This document shows, piece after piece, positions 1-8,072 of a stretch of 64,000 nucleotides of DNA; the stretch's first letter is position 1; each line of letters opens with the position of its first letter. A program made the translations under genes and the position numbers. The notes under the pieces are model-generated. The model made no database searches and was not told where the DNA came from. It worked only from the letters and a program-made list of their open reading frames with translations. Origin of the DNA: Desulfobaculum sp044987625 (GTDB taxonomy: Bacteria; Desulfobacterota; Desulfovibrionia; Desulfovibrionales; Desulfovibrionaceae); contig NZ_JBJDSB010000002.1 of the NCBI RefSeq assembly GCF_044987625.1, positions 434,001-498,000 of the forward strand, given 5' to 3'.

Positions 1-208
1 CGCCCATGACGGTTATCATCCGGATGCGGAGCTTCTCGTCATCAAGGTGATGGAGCACATGCGCGAGGGAGCGGAGAGCGGCCTTGATATCCTAGACCAC
101 GACGAAAATACCCTCACGCGCTATGCCATTGAGCACGACGGCTACCGCACGCGCGTGATGAATATGGACGACGTAACCCCCGTCTACCCGCAGCACAGCC
201 ACGAGTAG
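1..208 (+). CDS. C-terminal fragment of an unidentified protein
   Basis: The reading frame is open from base 2 to the TAG at 206-208 and gives about 68 residues. It is rich in acidic residues and His, and ends PVYPQHSHE. The start lies outside the window. It runs directly into a strong rho-independent terminator at 227-258, as expected for the last gene of a transcript. I do not recognise the family from this tail and give no function. Confidence 0.6.
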   Translation, partial: AHDGYHPDAELLVIKVMEHMREGAESGLDILDHDENTLTRYAIEHDGYRTRVMNMDDVTPVYPQHSHE

Positions 209-226
209 GCGGCAGACAGCCAAACG

Positions 227-258
227 AAAGGCCGGTACACAGGTACCGGCCTTTTTTT
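227..258. terminator. Rho-independent terminator
   Basis: A perfect 9-bp stem (GGCCGGTAC at 230-238 with GTACCGGCC at 243-251) has an ACAG loop and is followed by seven T. AAA at 227-229 before the stem makes it usable from the minus strand too. It ends the partial plus-strand gene and may also stop the convergent purine nucleoside phosphorylase gene. Confidence 0.9.
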
Positions 259-336
259 CAAGGAAAATCAGGCCAGAGGGGTACAGGAAATCCCTTTCTG
301 GCCGATATGTTTGATGAATGTGCTCCTCAGGCGGCG

Positions 337-1161
337 CTACAGCGCCCCAATGACTGCACCGAGGAGCTGTGAGAGTTTGCCGGTGGACGCCTGCGCCATG
401 GCGATGACGTCATCAAGCGAGGTTTCCTCCATGCAGTCCGGCAAATTCTTGTTGGTGAGGCAGGAAATCCCGAGGACCTCCACGCCCATGTGGTGCGCGG
501 CGATAACTTCGAGTACGGTGGACATGCCAACCGCGTCCGCTCCCCAGATGCGGAAGGCCCGTGTTTCTGCCGGGGTTTCGAGGTTCGGTCCCACAAGGCC
601 AAGGTAGACGCCTTTTTCAAGGCGGATGCCCAGTTCAAGGGCCTTGTCCATGGCGATGTCGCCAAGGCGCTGGCTGTAGGTCCGGCTCATGTCGGGAAAA
701 CGGTCGCCCCAAGCGTCGTGGTTGATGCCCACAAGCGGGTTCGCCCCCGTGAAATTGATGTGGTCCGTGATGCACATCAGCCCGCCAGCGTCAAACTGCG
801 GGTTCAGCGCGCCCGCCGCGTTGGTGACGATGAGCGTCTTGACGCCGAGGGCGGCCATGGTGCGCACGCCCATGCAGACGTCGGCAGGGGAATTGCCTTC
901 GTAGAGGTGAAAGCGCCCCTGCTGCAGCCAGACGTTTCGCCCGCCAACCTGCGCGGCAATGAGGCGTCCGGCGTGCCCCTCAACGGTGGATGGCGGAAAG
1001 CCGGGAATGTCGGCATACTCAAACGACTGGACATGGGTGAGGGACTCGGCCCAGTCGCCAAGGCCGGTTCCGAGCACCACGCCGATTTCCGCTGTGTGCG
1101 GCCGTGTCAGGCTCTTGTGGATATAATCCGCTGCCTGCTGGACTTTTTCGGGATTTTGCAT
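337..1161 (-). CDS. Purine nucleoside phosphorylase (class II, trimeric type)
   Basis: This cytosolic enzyme would split inosine/guanosine-type nucleosides with phosphate to base and ribose-1-phosphate (purine salvage). The protein is 274 aa, the usual size. A phosphate-binding loop (LGTGLG) lies about residue 30. The GPNLETPAE segment carries the Glu that contacts the purine. GADAVGMST is followed by the conserved Asn in CLTNKN. The frame stays open upstream to an ATG at 1249-1251, but the extra 30 residues look non-coding and the family begins close to the ATG at 1161. No good Shine-Dalgarno site precedes either start. A TTGACA-like hexamer upstream of 1250 may be part of the promoter. The gene diverges from motA. 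Confidence 0.88.
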   Translation of the reverse strand: MQNPEKVQQAADYIHKSLTRPHTAEIGVVLGTGLGDWAESLTHVQSFEYADIPGFPPSTVEGHAGRLIAAQVGGRNVWLQQGRFHLYEGNSPADVCMGVRTMAALGVKTLIVTNAAGALNPQFDAGGLMCITDHINFTGANPLVGINHDAWGDRFPDMSRTYSQRLGDIAMDKALELGIRLEKGVYLGLVGPNLETPAETRAFRIWGADAVGMSTVLEVIAAHHMGVEVLGISCLTNKNLPDCMEETSLDDVIAMAQASTGKLSQLLGAVIGAL

Positions 1162-1287
1162 AAACTTTGATAAGTAATTATGAGGGGTTCGGGGAAAGGT
1201 AATGGTCCGGGGCCACCAAGTTCGGTCATTCTGTACGGGATGCCCCTTCATGTCAACGTCCGCTCTTGATAGGCAGATTTATAGATT

Positions 1288-2043
1288 ATGGATATTGCAA
1301 CACTTCTTGGCTCCATCATAGGCTTCGTCCTTGTCATCGGCGCCATCCTTGTCGGGGGGCAGCTGGGTCTGTTCATCAACGTCCCGGGTCTGATGATTGT
1401 TGTTGGCGGCACCTTTGCCGCCATCTGCGTCACCTTCCCCTTGCAGGATGTCATTGATGCGCACAAGGGCGCGCTTTCCCTGTTCATGAAGAAGAAAGGC
1501 AAAGTTGAGGACGTGGTGAACATCATGGTCCGCATCGCCGAGATCAGCCGCCGCGAGGGTCTTATCGCTCTGGAAAACATCCAGACCGAGAACCCCATCC
1601 TCAAAAAAGCCTGCCAACTCATTGCCGACAACGCCGACCCCCAGCTCATCCGCGATACACTCATGATTGAGATTGGCACCATGAAGCGCCGCCACAGCAT
1701 CTCCATTGATGTTTTCCAAAAGCTGGCGGGCTTCGCCCCGGCCTTTGGTATGATCGGTACGCTTATCGGTCTGGTGCAGATGCTGGCCAAACTGGAGGAC
1801 CCGGCAACCCTCGGTCCTGCCATGGCTGTGGCCATCCTGACCACATTCTATGGCACCATCATGGCCAATCTCGTGTTCCTGCCCTTTGCGGGCAAGATGA
1901 AGGCGCGAACCTCGCAGGAGGAACTCCACCTCCAAATTATCTTTGAAGGCGCGAAATCCATTCTGGAGAACAACAACCCCAGATTGGTGTACGAGAAGCT
2001 CTCGTCCTTCGAGCCGCCCAAGGAGCGAAAGAGTGCCCGATGA
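1288..2043 (+). CDS. motA: Flagellar motor stator protein MotA (PomA-like)
   Basis: MotA is the inner-membrane stator subunit that forms the ion channel and pushes on the rotor. The 251-aa protein has four hydrophobic segments, about residues 5-25, 30-50, 145-168 and 178-200. A long cytoplasmic loop between TM2 and TM3 contains the conserved RREG stretch. The TM3 motif PAFGMIGTLIGLV and the TM4 motif ILTTFYGTI are typical. Size and N-terminus resemble the short MotA/PomA family. It is the first gene of a motA-motB-PilZ run, and the motB start codon lies inside its 3' end. No strong ribosome site is seen before the ATG. Confidence 0.95.
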   Translation: MDIATLLGSIIGFVLVIGAILVGGQLGLFINVPGLMIVVGGTFAAICVTFPLQDVIDAHKGALSLFMKKKGKVEDVVNIMVRIAEISRREGLIALENIQTENPILKKACQLIADNADPQLIRDTLMIEIGTMKRRHSISIDVFQKLAGFAPAFGMIGTLIGLVQMLAKLEDPATLGPAMAVAILTTFYGTIMANLVFLPFAGKMKARTSQEELHLQIIFEGAKSILENNNPRLVYEKLSSFEPPKERKSAR

Positions 2044-2767
2044 CAATATGAACATGTTCGGCATCCCGGAAGAGAGCGGCGACAACAACGAATGGTTGAC
2101 GACATTCGCCGACCTTTCGCTGCTCCTTCTCGTCTTTTTCATCCTGCTCTTTTCCATGTCCACGCTGGATGAGGAAAAGTTCACGGACTCCTTTTTGGCC
2201 GTGAAGCAGGCCCTTGGCGAAAAGGACAAGGAACTCATGACCATGCGCGTTAAGAGCGAGGACGCCGTCATCATGGACACGGTGCGCATGCAAAAGCAGC
2301 TCATCGAGTCCCAGCGCAGGGTGTTTTCGGACGTGCGGACCTTCATCACCAAAAAAGGTGTGGAAGGTGTGGTCGGCGCGGTGTTCGACGAAGGCAAGAT
2401 TATCCTCCGTCTTCCCGGCGATGTGATGTTTGAATCCGGTCAGGTGGAACTCTCCAGCCAGGGGCGCAAAATGCTCGACACCATGCGCGACATGTTGGTG
2501 AAATCCGTCGACCAGCAGATCAATATCGTCGGACATACGGATGACATACCTCCTTCACGGAGGAGTAGGTTCAAGGACAACTGGGAGATTTCCAGCTTGC
2601 GTGCGGTGTATGTTTTGCGCTATCTGATGCAACTCGGAATCGCCCAGGGAAGGTTGACGGCGACAGGTCTTGCCGATCTGGAGCCGATCTTTCCGAACAA
2701 CTCCGCCAAAAACAGAGCCAAGAACCGGCGTGTCGAACTGGTTCTTGAAAAGATCGTGAGCAAATAG
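2033..2767 (+). CDS. motB: Flagellar motor stator protein MotB
   Basis: MotB is the partner of MotA and anchors the stator to peptidoglycan. I chose the GTG at 2033 because AGGAG at 2021-2025 lies seven bases upstream; the ATGs at 2048 and 2054 lack such a site. This gives 244 aa and an 11-base overlap with motA. One transmembrane helix (about 22-45) begins FADLSLLL, with the ion-binding Asp at residue 27. The C-terminal OmpA-like peptidoglycan-binding domain shows GHTDDIPP, NWEISSLRA and the terminal KNRRVELV. Motif order and length are normal for the family. Confidence 0.95.
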   Translation: MPDDNMNMFGIPEESGDNNEWLTTFADLSLLLLVFFILLFSMSTLDEEKFTDSFLAVKQALGEKDKELMTMRVKSEDAVIMDTVRMQKQLIESQRRVFSDVRTFITKKGVEGVVGAVFDEGKIILRLPGDVMFESGQVELSSQGRKMLDTMRDMLVKSVDQQINIVGHTDDIPPSRRSRFKDNWEISSLRAVYVLRYLMQLGIAQGRLTATGLADLEPIFPNNSAKNRAKNRRVELVLEKIVSK

Positions 2768-2768
2768 G

Positions 2769-3161
2769 ATGATCGACGAGTACTCGTTCTCTCTGGGCAA
2801 TGGTGACAATGGCGGACAACGACGAGCATTCCGGACCAAGATTCCGGGGCTCGAGGTCGTCCTCAGGTCTACGGACAGGCATTTCATGGTGCTGGACCTC
2901 AGCGCCATGGGGCTGGCCTTCAAGGATGCCGAAAAGGGATTCACAGAAGGCGAACAACTGGAGTTCGATCTGCTCCTTAACAAGAAGCTCTTCCTTCCTG
3001 AGATGAAGGCGCGGGTGATGCGGGTGCTGGATAACGGCATCATCGGCATCAATTTCGAGAACAACGACTATCGAAAGGAAGCCCGCCTCGATAAGCTGGT
3101 GCTGGAAGTCCAGAAACGCATGATCGCACTCAGGAAGAAGGCGGACAAACAAGGAACGTAA
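2769..3161 (+). CDS. PilZ-domain protein (probable cyclic-di-GMP receptor)
   Basis: This 130-aa protein starts one base after the motB stop. It shows both PilZ signatures: QRRAFR (RxxxR arm, about residues 17-22) and DLSAMG (D/N-x-S-x-x-G, about 44-49), followed by a beta-barrel-like region. Known family members bind cyclic di-GMP and act on motors, glycosyltransferases or regulators. Its position directly behind motAB suggests control of stator function, which is inference. There is no transmembrane segment, so it should be cytosolic. The basic C-terminal tail (MIALRKKADKQ) could be an interaction surface. Confidence 0.85.
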   Translation: MIDEYSFSLGNGDNGGQRRAFRTKIPGLEVVLRSTDRHFMVLDLSAMGLAFKDAEKGFTEGEQLEFDLLLNKKLFLPEMKARVMRVLDNGIIGINFENNDYRKEARLDKLVLEVQKRMIALRKKADKQGT

Positions 3162-3165
3162 ACCA

Positions 3166-4584
3166 GTGTTGAACAAACATAAGGTACTGGTGGCGAACCG
3201 CGGAGAGATCGCCATGCGGATTGTCCAGGCCTGCCGAAAGCTGGGTCTGGACTTTGTTTGTGTGTATACCGCCGCGGACGAGGGCTCCGGCCATGTCAAA
3301 CTGGCTCGGGAACTCGGCGGCGAAGGTGCGCTCTATCGCATATCCTCCTACCACGACGCCAATGAACTGCTGGCCGTGGCCGACGATGCGCAGGCAACTG
3401 CCGTGCACCCTGGCTACGGCTTTTTTGCGGAAGACTTCCGCTTCGCCCGCCGCGTAACGCAGCGCAAAAACCGCCTGCATTGGATTGGCCCCTCGTGGCG
3501 CGTCATCCGTGAGTTGGGCGATAAAATCAACACCAAGCGCCTTGCGCGCAGCCTTGGCGTGCCCACGGTGCCCGGTTCCGACCGCCCCATCTATGACGAG
3601 ATGGAAGCCGAGGAAATCGCCGAGAACCTCTTTGCCTTTCAGGCGGAGCAGGGCGTGGTGAACCCGGTGGTGCTGGTGAAGGCGTCGGCCGGCGGTGGCG
3701 GCATGGGCATTGAGGAAATCCATGATATGGATTCCTTCCGCTCCATCTATCGCCGCATCCGCAACTACGCCAAGCGGCAGTTCAATGACGAAGGCGTGCT
3801 GGTCGAACAGCGCATCTTCGACTTCAATCATCTGGAAGTGCAGATTCTTGCAGACCGTCACGGAAGCGAGCCGGTACATTTCGGCACACGCAATTGTTCC
3901 GTTCAAAGCACTGGTCGGCAGAAACGCATAGAAGTCGCCCCCGGTTTCGCCCCCGGTGAATTGGGCTACGGCTTTGATGCGCAGGCGCTTTTGGACGAGA
4001 TTATCGGGCACTCCCTGTCCATGGCCCGCGAGTCCGGCTATGACAGTGTGGGAACGTGGGAGTGGATTGTCACCCCCAACGGCAAGCCCTTCCTGATGGA
4101 GGTCAACACCCGCATTCAGGTTGAGAACGGCGTTTCCGCCATTATCTCCCGCACTCCGCAGAGCGAAGTGGTGGACCTGATTGCGGAGCAAATCCGTTGC
4201 GGCCTTGGCGAAAAGCTGGGCTACGGACAAGGCGACATCACCTTTGAGGGTGTTGGCATAGAATACCGCATCATCGCGGAGGACCCGGCCAACAAGTTCA
4301 CCCCGTGGTGCGGCCGCATCGACACCTTCACGTGGAAGGAAGAGTCGTGGCTGTCCATGTACACGCAGGTGCCAACGGACGAGCCGTATCAGATTCCCAC
4401 GGAGTTCGACCCCAACCTCGCCCTTGCCATCATCTGGGGCAAGGACCTTGCCGAGGCCAAGGAGCGCGGATTGGCGTTTCTTGACAACCTTGTGCTGGAG
4501 GGGCAGGATTCCGCAGGTGATGGGCTGCGCTCCAACGTGGAATTTCTGCGGGAGAAGACGGCCGACCTCCTGAAGTTCAGCTGA
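3166..4584 (+). CDS. Divergent biotin carboxylase (ATP-grasp) subunit
   Basis: Biotin carboxylases use ATP and bicarbonate to carboxylate carrier-bound biotin. The 472-aa protein has the N-terminal fold (VLVANRGEIAMRI, HPGYGFFAED), the ATP-grasp glycine loop (KASAGGGGMG, about residues 175-184) and the metal/bicarbonate site (FLMEVNTRIQVEN). The canonical EHPVTE stretch reads ENGVSA, and the RDCS region reads TRNCSVQSTGRQK, so it is distant from standard AccC. The GTG start at 3166 follows AAGGAA by nine bases. The following genes encode a fused carboxyltransferase and a biotinyl-like protein, so this is most likely the BC part of an acetyl-CoA (or other acyl-CoA) carboxylase. The acceptor is not proven. 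Confidence 0.88.
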   Translation: MLNKHKVLVANRGEIAMRIVQACRKLGLDFVCVYTAADEGSGHVKLARELGGEGALYRISSYHDANELLAVADDAQATAVHPGYGFFAEDFRFARRVTQRKNRLHWIGPSWRVIRELGDKINTKRLARSLGVPTVPGSDRPIYDEMEAEEIAENLFAFQAEQGVVNPVVLVKASAGGGGMGIEEIHDMDSFRSIYRRIRNYAKRQFNDEGVLVEQRIFDFNHLEVQILADRHGSEPVHFGTRNCSVQSTGRQKRIEVAPGFAPGELGYGFDAQALLDEIIGHSLSMARESGYDSVGTWEWIVTPNGKPFLMEVNTRIQVENGVSAIISRTPQSEVVDLIAEQIRCGLGEKLGYGQGDITFEGVGIEYRIIAEDPANKFTPWCGRIDTFTWKEESWLSMYTQVPTDEPYQIPTEFDPNLALAIIWGKDLAEAKERGLAFLDNLVLEGQDSAGDGLRSNVEFLREKTADLLKFS

Positions 4585-4589
4585 TGCCG

Positions 4590-4612
4590 GACCCCGCATC
4601 ATATTGATGCGG
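4590..4612 (+). other. Small intercistronic hairpin
   Basis: CCGCATC and GATGCGG (7-bp stem, short AT-rich loop) lie just after the biotin carboxylase stop. There is no T-run, so it looks like an RNA-stability or processing element rather than a terminator. It sits in the 88-base gap before the fused carboxyltransferase gene. Confidence 0.35.
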
Positions 4613-4672
4613 CCCCGTCTGCGCCATAGCGCGGCTGGGCACCACCCGACACTCAATCCCAAAGACACGTAT

Positions 4673-6943
4673 ATGGACATTGAAAAGCGGATACAGGGCC
4701 TGCGCGACAGGCTACAGTATATTCAGGACATCTTCGGGGCGAAGGAGAATGCGAATATTCAGCTTCTCCAGTCCAAGCTGAATGATTTCCTTGCGCGAGA
4801 GGACTCCGTGTCCCCCGCGGAACGGGTCAAACAGCTTTCCGCCCTTGAAGACCTGTTCGAGTTCCTGGAAAAGAAGCTTGAACGTGAACTCACCCCCATG
4901 GACAAGGTGCGCATTGTGCGCCACCCGCAGCGCGTCTGCCTCAAGGACATCCTTGAGAACGTCTATGACAACTACACCGAACTGGGCGGACAGGACGAAT
5001 ACAACATCGACCCCAGCATGATCATTGCCCGGGCGTACATCTCCCGCCGCGTTGGCGGCAAGGTGCACAACCAGCCCGTTATGGTCATCGGTCAGGAGAA
5101 GGGACACGGGCAGGAATTCCGCAACGGCGGTTCCGTGAAGCCGTGGGGCAACGCCAAGGCGCTGCACTATATGAAGGTCGCCGAGACCGAGAATATCCCT
5201 ATCCACACCTACGTGTTCACCCCCGGTTCTTATCCCATTGAGGACAACCCCGGCGCGGCGCAGCAGATTGCCCGCAACCTCTACGAGATGGCTGGCCTGA
5301 CCGTTCCGGTCATTACCTGCATCTCCGAGGGCGGCTCCGGCGGCGCGGAGGCCATTGGCCTTGCAGACCACCGGATGATGTTCTCCCACGGCTACTATTC
5401 CGTCATTTCCCCCGAGGGCGCCGCCGCAATCGAGGGCCGTCTGCGTAATGGCCAGCGCGCCAGCGTGGAGCTTATAGAGAGTTGCGCACGCAAGATTAAG
5501 ATGACGGCGGACGACAACAAGGCCATGGGCTTCATCGACCAAGTACTGCATGAGCCGTCGCTTGGTGCGCGCCCCGAGGACTATGACTTCTTCAAGACAC
5601 TGCGTCAGGAAGTCATTGCGGCCACGGATACCGTGGTGCTCAACGTCAAGGGCCTGCGCCTTTTCCGCGCCATGACGCTCAGCTCGCGCCGCGCGCGCAA
5701 GAAGGGTAAAAGCGCGGAAGACATCTACGTGCGCTGGAACCTGTCCTCGCGCGCCAAAGAACGCCTTGTCTGGCGGCGCTACCAGCGCTTCCGCCGTATG
5801 GCGCAGAAGGCCTATCTCGATGATTCTCCCTTTACCGAACGCGTGAACAACGTGCTCGGCGAGTTCTGGTGGGACGTGTATTCGTTCTTTAAGTACGACT
5901 TCATGCGCAAGCACCAGAAGAAGATTACTTCCGTTATGGAAGAGCTGGGCGGAGAGATTCAGGTCGTCAAGGACCGGTGCGCCGCGCCCTTCCAGTGGAT
6001 GCGAAACCGCATCTCCGAAGGCGAGGGCGAAACCGCTATTGATACGGAAACGGAAAAGAGCCTCACCGAGCTGTCCTGCTGGGATGAGGAATGCGATACG
6101 GGCAACGGCACCTACTATGTCAGCCCGCAGGCGCGCGAAGACCGCGCCGTCACCTGCCCAAACAGCGCCACGCATGGCTGTGTGGACCTGTGGGCCCCGG
6201 ACCTCTTTGGCGACTTCGGCGGCGTGTGCTCCACCTGTGGGCACCACTTCCGCATGGAGTACCAGTGGTACTTGCACAACGTCTTTGACCAGAACTCCAT
6301 CTATGAGTTCAACCGCAACATCGAAGCCGGCAATCCGCTGGATTTCGACGGGCTGGACGCCAAGATTGAGAAGGCCAAGGCCAAGACGGGCAAAAAGAGC
6401 GGCTGCACCACCTTTGAGGCGCGCATCCATGGCGTGAATTGCGTTGTGGCTATGCTCATCGCGGACTTCCGCGGCGGCTCCGTTGGCGCGGCAGAGGGCG
6501 AGAAGTTCATCCGCGCCGCCGAGCGTGCGCGCAAGAAGCATTACCCCTTCATCGCTTACGTGCACGGCACGGCAGGCATCCGCATTCAGGAGGGCGTCAA
6601 CGGCGTCATCCAGATGCCGCGATGCACCATGGCCGTGCGGCGCTACATTGAAGCCGGTGGTCTGTATCTGGTGCTGTACGACACCAACTCCTACGCCGGT
6701 CCTGTGGCCAGCTTCCTTGGCTGCTCGCCGTATCAGTTCGCGGTGCGTTCCTCGAACATCGGCTTTGCCGGGCCCGGCGTTATCAAGGAGACCACGGGCA
6801 TCGACATTCCGCCCAACTACCACGACTGCCATCAGGCGCTTTCACGCGGGCATATTCAGGGCATCTGGGACCGCAGGGAGATTCGCAAGAACCTCCAGCA
6901 GGCCCTTTTGACCATGGGTGGCCGCAACCTGTACTACAGATAG
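4673..6943 (+). CDS. Fused carboxyltransferase: AccA-like plus AccD-like domains
   Basis: This 756-aa protein would move the carboxyl group from biotin to an acyl-CoA. From the ATG at 4673 the N-terminus (MDIEKRIQGLRDRL) resembles the start of AccA, and GSGGAEAIGLAD and YSVISPEGAA are the AccA core. A basic linker of roughly 190 residues follows. The AccD-like half has a zinc-finger region (C495, C503, C519, C522) and the crotonase core (DFRGGSVGAAEG, GTAGIRIQEGV, IGFAGPGVIKETTG). The order alpha-then-beta is the reverse of actinobacterial PccB/AccD-type chains. An upstream in-frame ATG at 4604 would add 23 residues without family similarity. Acetyl-CoA is the likeliest substrate, by analogy only. 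Confidence 0.88.
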   Translation: MDIEKRIQGLRDRLQYIQDIFGAKENANIQLLQSKLNDFLAREDSVSPAERVKQLSALEDLFEFLEKKLERELTPMDKVRIVRHPQRVCLKDILENVYDNYTELGGQDEYNIDPSMIIARAYISRRVGGKVHNQPVMVIGQEKGHGQEFRNGGSVKPWGNAKALHYMKVAETENIPIHTYVFTPGSYPIEDNPGAAQQIARNLYEMAGLTVPVITCISEGGSGGAEAIGLADHRMMFSHGYYSVISPEGAAAIEGRLRNGQRASVELIESCARKIKMTADDNKAMGFIDQVLHEPSLGARPEDYDFFKTLRQEVIAATDTVVLNVKGLRLFRAMTLSSRRARKKGKSAEDIYVRWNLSSRAKERLVWRRYQRFRRMAQKAYLDDSPFTERVNNVLGEFWWDVYSFFKYDFMRKHQKKITSVMEELGGEIQVVKDRCAAPFQWMRNRISEGEGETAIDTETEKSLTELSCWDEECDTGNGTYYVSPQAREDRAVTCPNSATHGCVDLWAPDLFGDFGGVCSTCGHHFRMEYQWYLHNVFDQNSIYEFNRNIEAGNPLDFDGLDAKIEKAKAKTGKKSGCTTFEARIHGVNCVVAMLIADFRGGSVGAAEGEKFIRAAERARKKHYPFIAYVHGTAGIRIQEGVNGVIQMPRCTMAVRRYIEAGGLYLVLYDTNSYAGPVASFLGCSPYQFAVRSSNIGFAGPGVIKETTGIDIPPNYHDCHQALSRGHIQGIWDRREIRKNLQQALLTMGGRNLYYR

Positions 6944-6951
6944 ACACTCTC

Positions 6952-6981
6952 GGAGCGGAAGCGGCCCGCTGCTTCCGCTCC
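6952..6981 (+). other. Strong intercistronic hairpin
   Basis: GGAGCGGAAGC (6952-6962) pairs perfectly with GCTTCCGCTCC (6971-6981). No T-run follows. It sits nine bases after the carboxyltransferase stop and before the biotinyl-like gene, so it could set the ratio of the two products by protecting or processing mRNA. Confidence 0.55.
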
Positions 6982-7016
6982 GGTCAACGTCATACGAACC
7001 GCAAGAGGACACTCTC

Positions 7017-7667
7017 GTGACAGACGTCAAGGCTCTTCTGGAAGAAATGAAAGCCTCCCCCTATGAGATGGTGGAGGTCAGAGCACCGCATACCGGAGTG
7101 GTCGAGTACGTAGTGACCGAGACAGCCACCCAGGTTTCCGGCGTGTCCGGAACGTGGGATGAGAAGCCGGGAACGCTGCTCGCCTACCTTGAGCGTGAAA
7201 ATACCAAAAAGCCCATCCACGCCCCCCTCAAGGGCGAGGTGGACGCCGTATGCCTTGAGCACTCCGGGCAGTTTGTGGAGGAGGGGACGCTGCTGTGTAC
7301 CCTGCGCCACTACCTGACCAAGGAAGAAGTCATCGCCGCTATTCTCAAGAAGACGCTGCACCTGTTCCACGCCCCGGAGCAGGCCAAGTACTACTTCACC
7401 CCGGATGTGGATACCAAGGTCAAGGCCTCGGGCTGCAAGAGCGTGCGCGTGCGCGAAGGCATGGACCTGTTCATCATGTCGCGCATGAAGCGTGAGGCGC
7501 CGTTGCCGTACAGCGGTCCGGAAGGCCTTATCTACGCGCTGTACTTTAAGCACAACGAATCCGTCCCCGCGGGCGCGCCGCTCATCGGTGTGTGCCCCGA
7601 GGACCTGCTCCCCGTCATTCAGGACGTGGTCAACCGCGTGCAGGGTGAGTGGGAAGAACATAACTAG
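7017..7667 (+). CDS. Protein with two biotinyl/lipoyl-like domains (probable biotin carrier)
   Basis: This would be the carrier between the carboxylase and the carboxyltransferase encoded upstream. I start it at the GTG at 7017 because AAGAGGA lies about seven bases upstream; this gives 216 aa. Two regions look like biotinyl hammerheads. The first, about 20-97, has the Lys-equivalent region ENTKKP then HAPLKGEVDAVCLEHSG. The second, about 140-195, has SRMKRE (Lys 158), GPEGLIYALYFKHN and APLIGV. The canonical AMKM biotinylation motif is absent; Lys 158 in the M-K context is the better candidate. The frame is open upstream to 6918, but that part is not protein-like. The carrier role is inferred from context. 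Confidence 0.75.
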   Translation: MTDVKALLEEMKASPYEMVEVRAPHTGVVEYVVTETATQVSGVSGTWDEKPGTLLAYLERENTKKPIHAPLKGEVDAVCLEHSGQFVEEGTLLCTLRHYLTKEEVIAAILKKTLHLFHAPEQAKYYFTPDVDTKVKASGCKSVRVREGMDLFIMSRMKREAPLPYSGPEGLIYALYFKHNESVPAGAPLIGVCPEDLLPVIQDVVNRVQGEWEEHN

Positions 7668-7675
7668 GAGACGCC

Positions 7676-8035
7676 GTGGGCAAAATTCTTCAGATTCGTG
7701 TTTCGGCTTCCACGCCGTATCCGGACGACGTAAAACGTGCGTGGCCCAGACTTTTTGCCATTGCATGGCCGGAAACGGACGCTCCGGTGACCGCCGGAGG
7801 CGGCCAGCCTGGGGTTGTGGAATTGGTCACAGCCCTTGACGACCAGGTGCGTTTTGGCCTTAAAGACAAGGAACTGAAGGCGACGTTGCGAGAGGGGCTG
7901 GATACGGCCCTTGGCCTCGTCGCCAATCTGGACGCCGCCCTCGGCGACTGGAATCCCGGGGAAGCTAACGCCATCAGCGTGCGGCTGGAAGACGCCCTGG
8001 ACGCACTGGAAGAGAAAGCTCCGGCACCCAAATAG
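7676..8035 (+). CDS. Small protein of unknown function in the carboxylase-ssb run
   Basis: The GTG start at 7676 follows AGGAG (7666-7670) by five bases and comes eight bases after the preceding stop, so it is surely translated with its neighbour. The 119-aa product has no signal peptide or membrane segment and no motif I recognise. The second half is acidic and probably helical (LREGLDTALGLVANLDAAL, then RLEDALDALEEK). The position between a biotin-carrier gene and ssb gives no clear function. It could be an accessory subunit of the carboxylase, but that is a guess. Confidence 0.75.
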   Translation: MGKILQIRVSASTPYPDDVKRAWPRLFAIAWPETDAPVTAGGGQPGVVELVTALDDQVRFGLKDKELKATLREGLDTALGLVANLDAALGDWNPGEANAISVRLEDALDALEEKAPAPK

Positions 8036-8072
8036 CCGGGGATAGAAACGAAAACGAAATCGGGAGAGTCTC

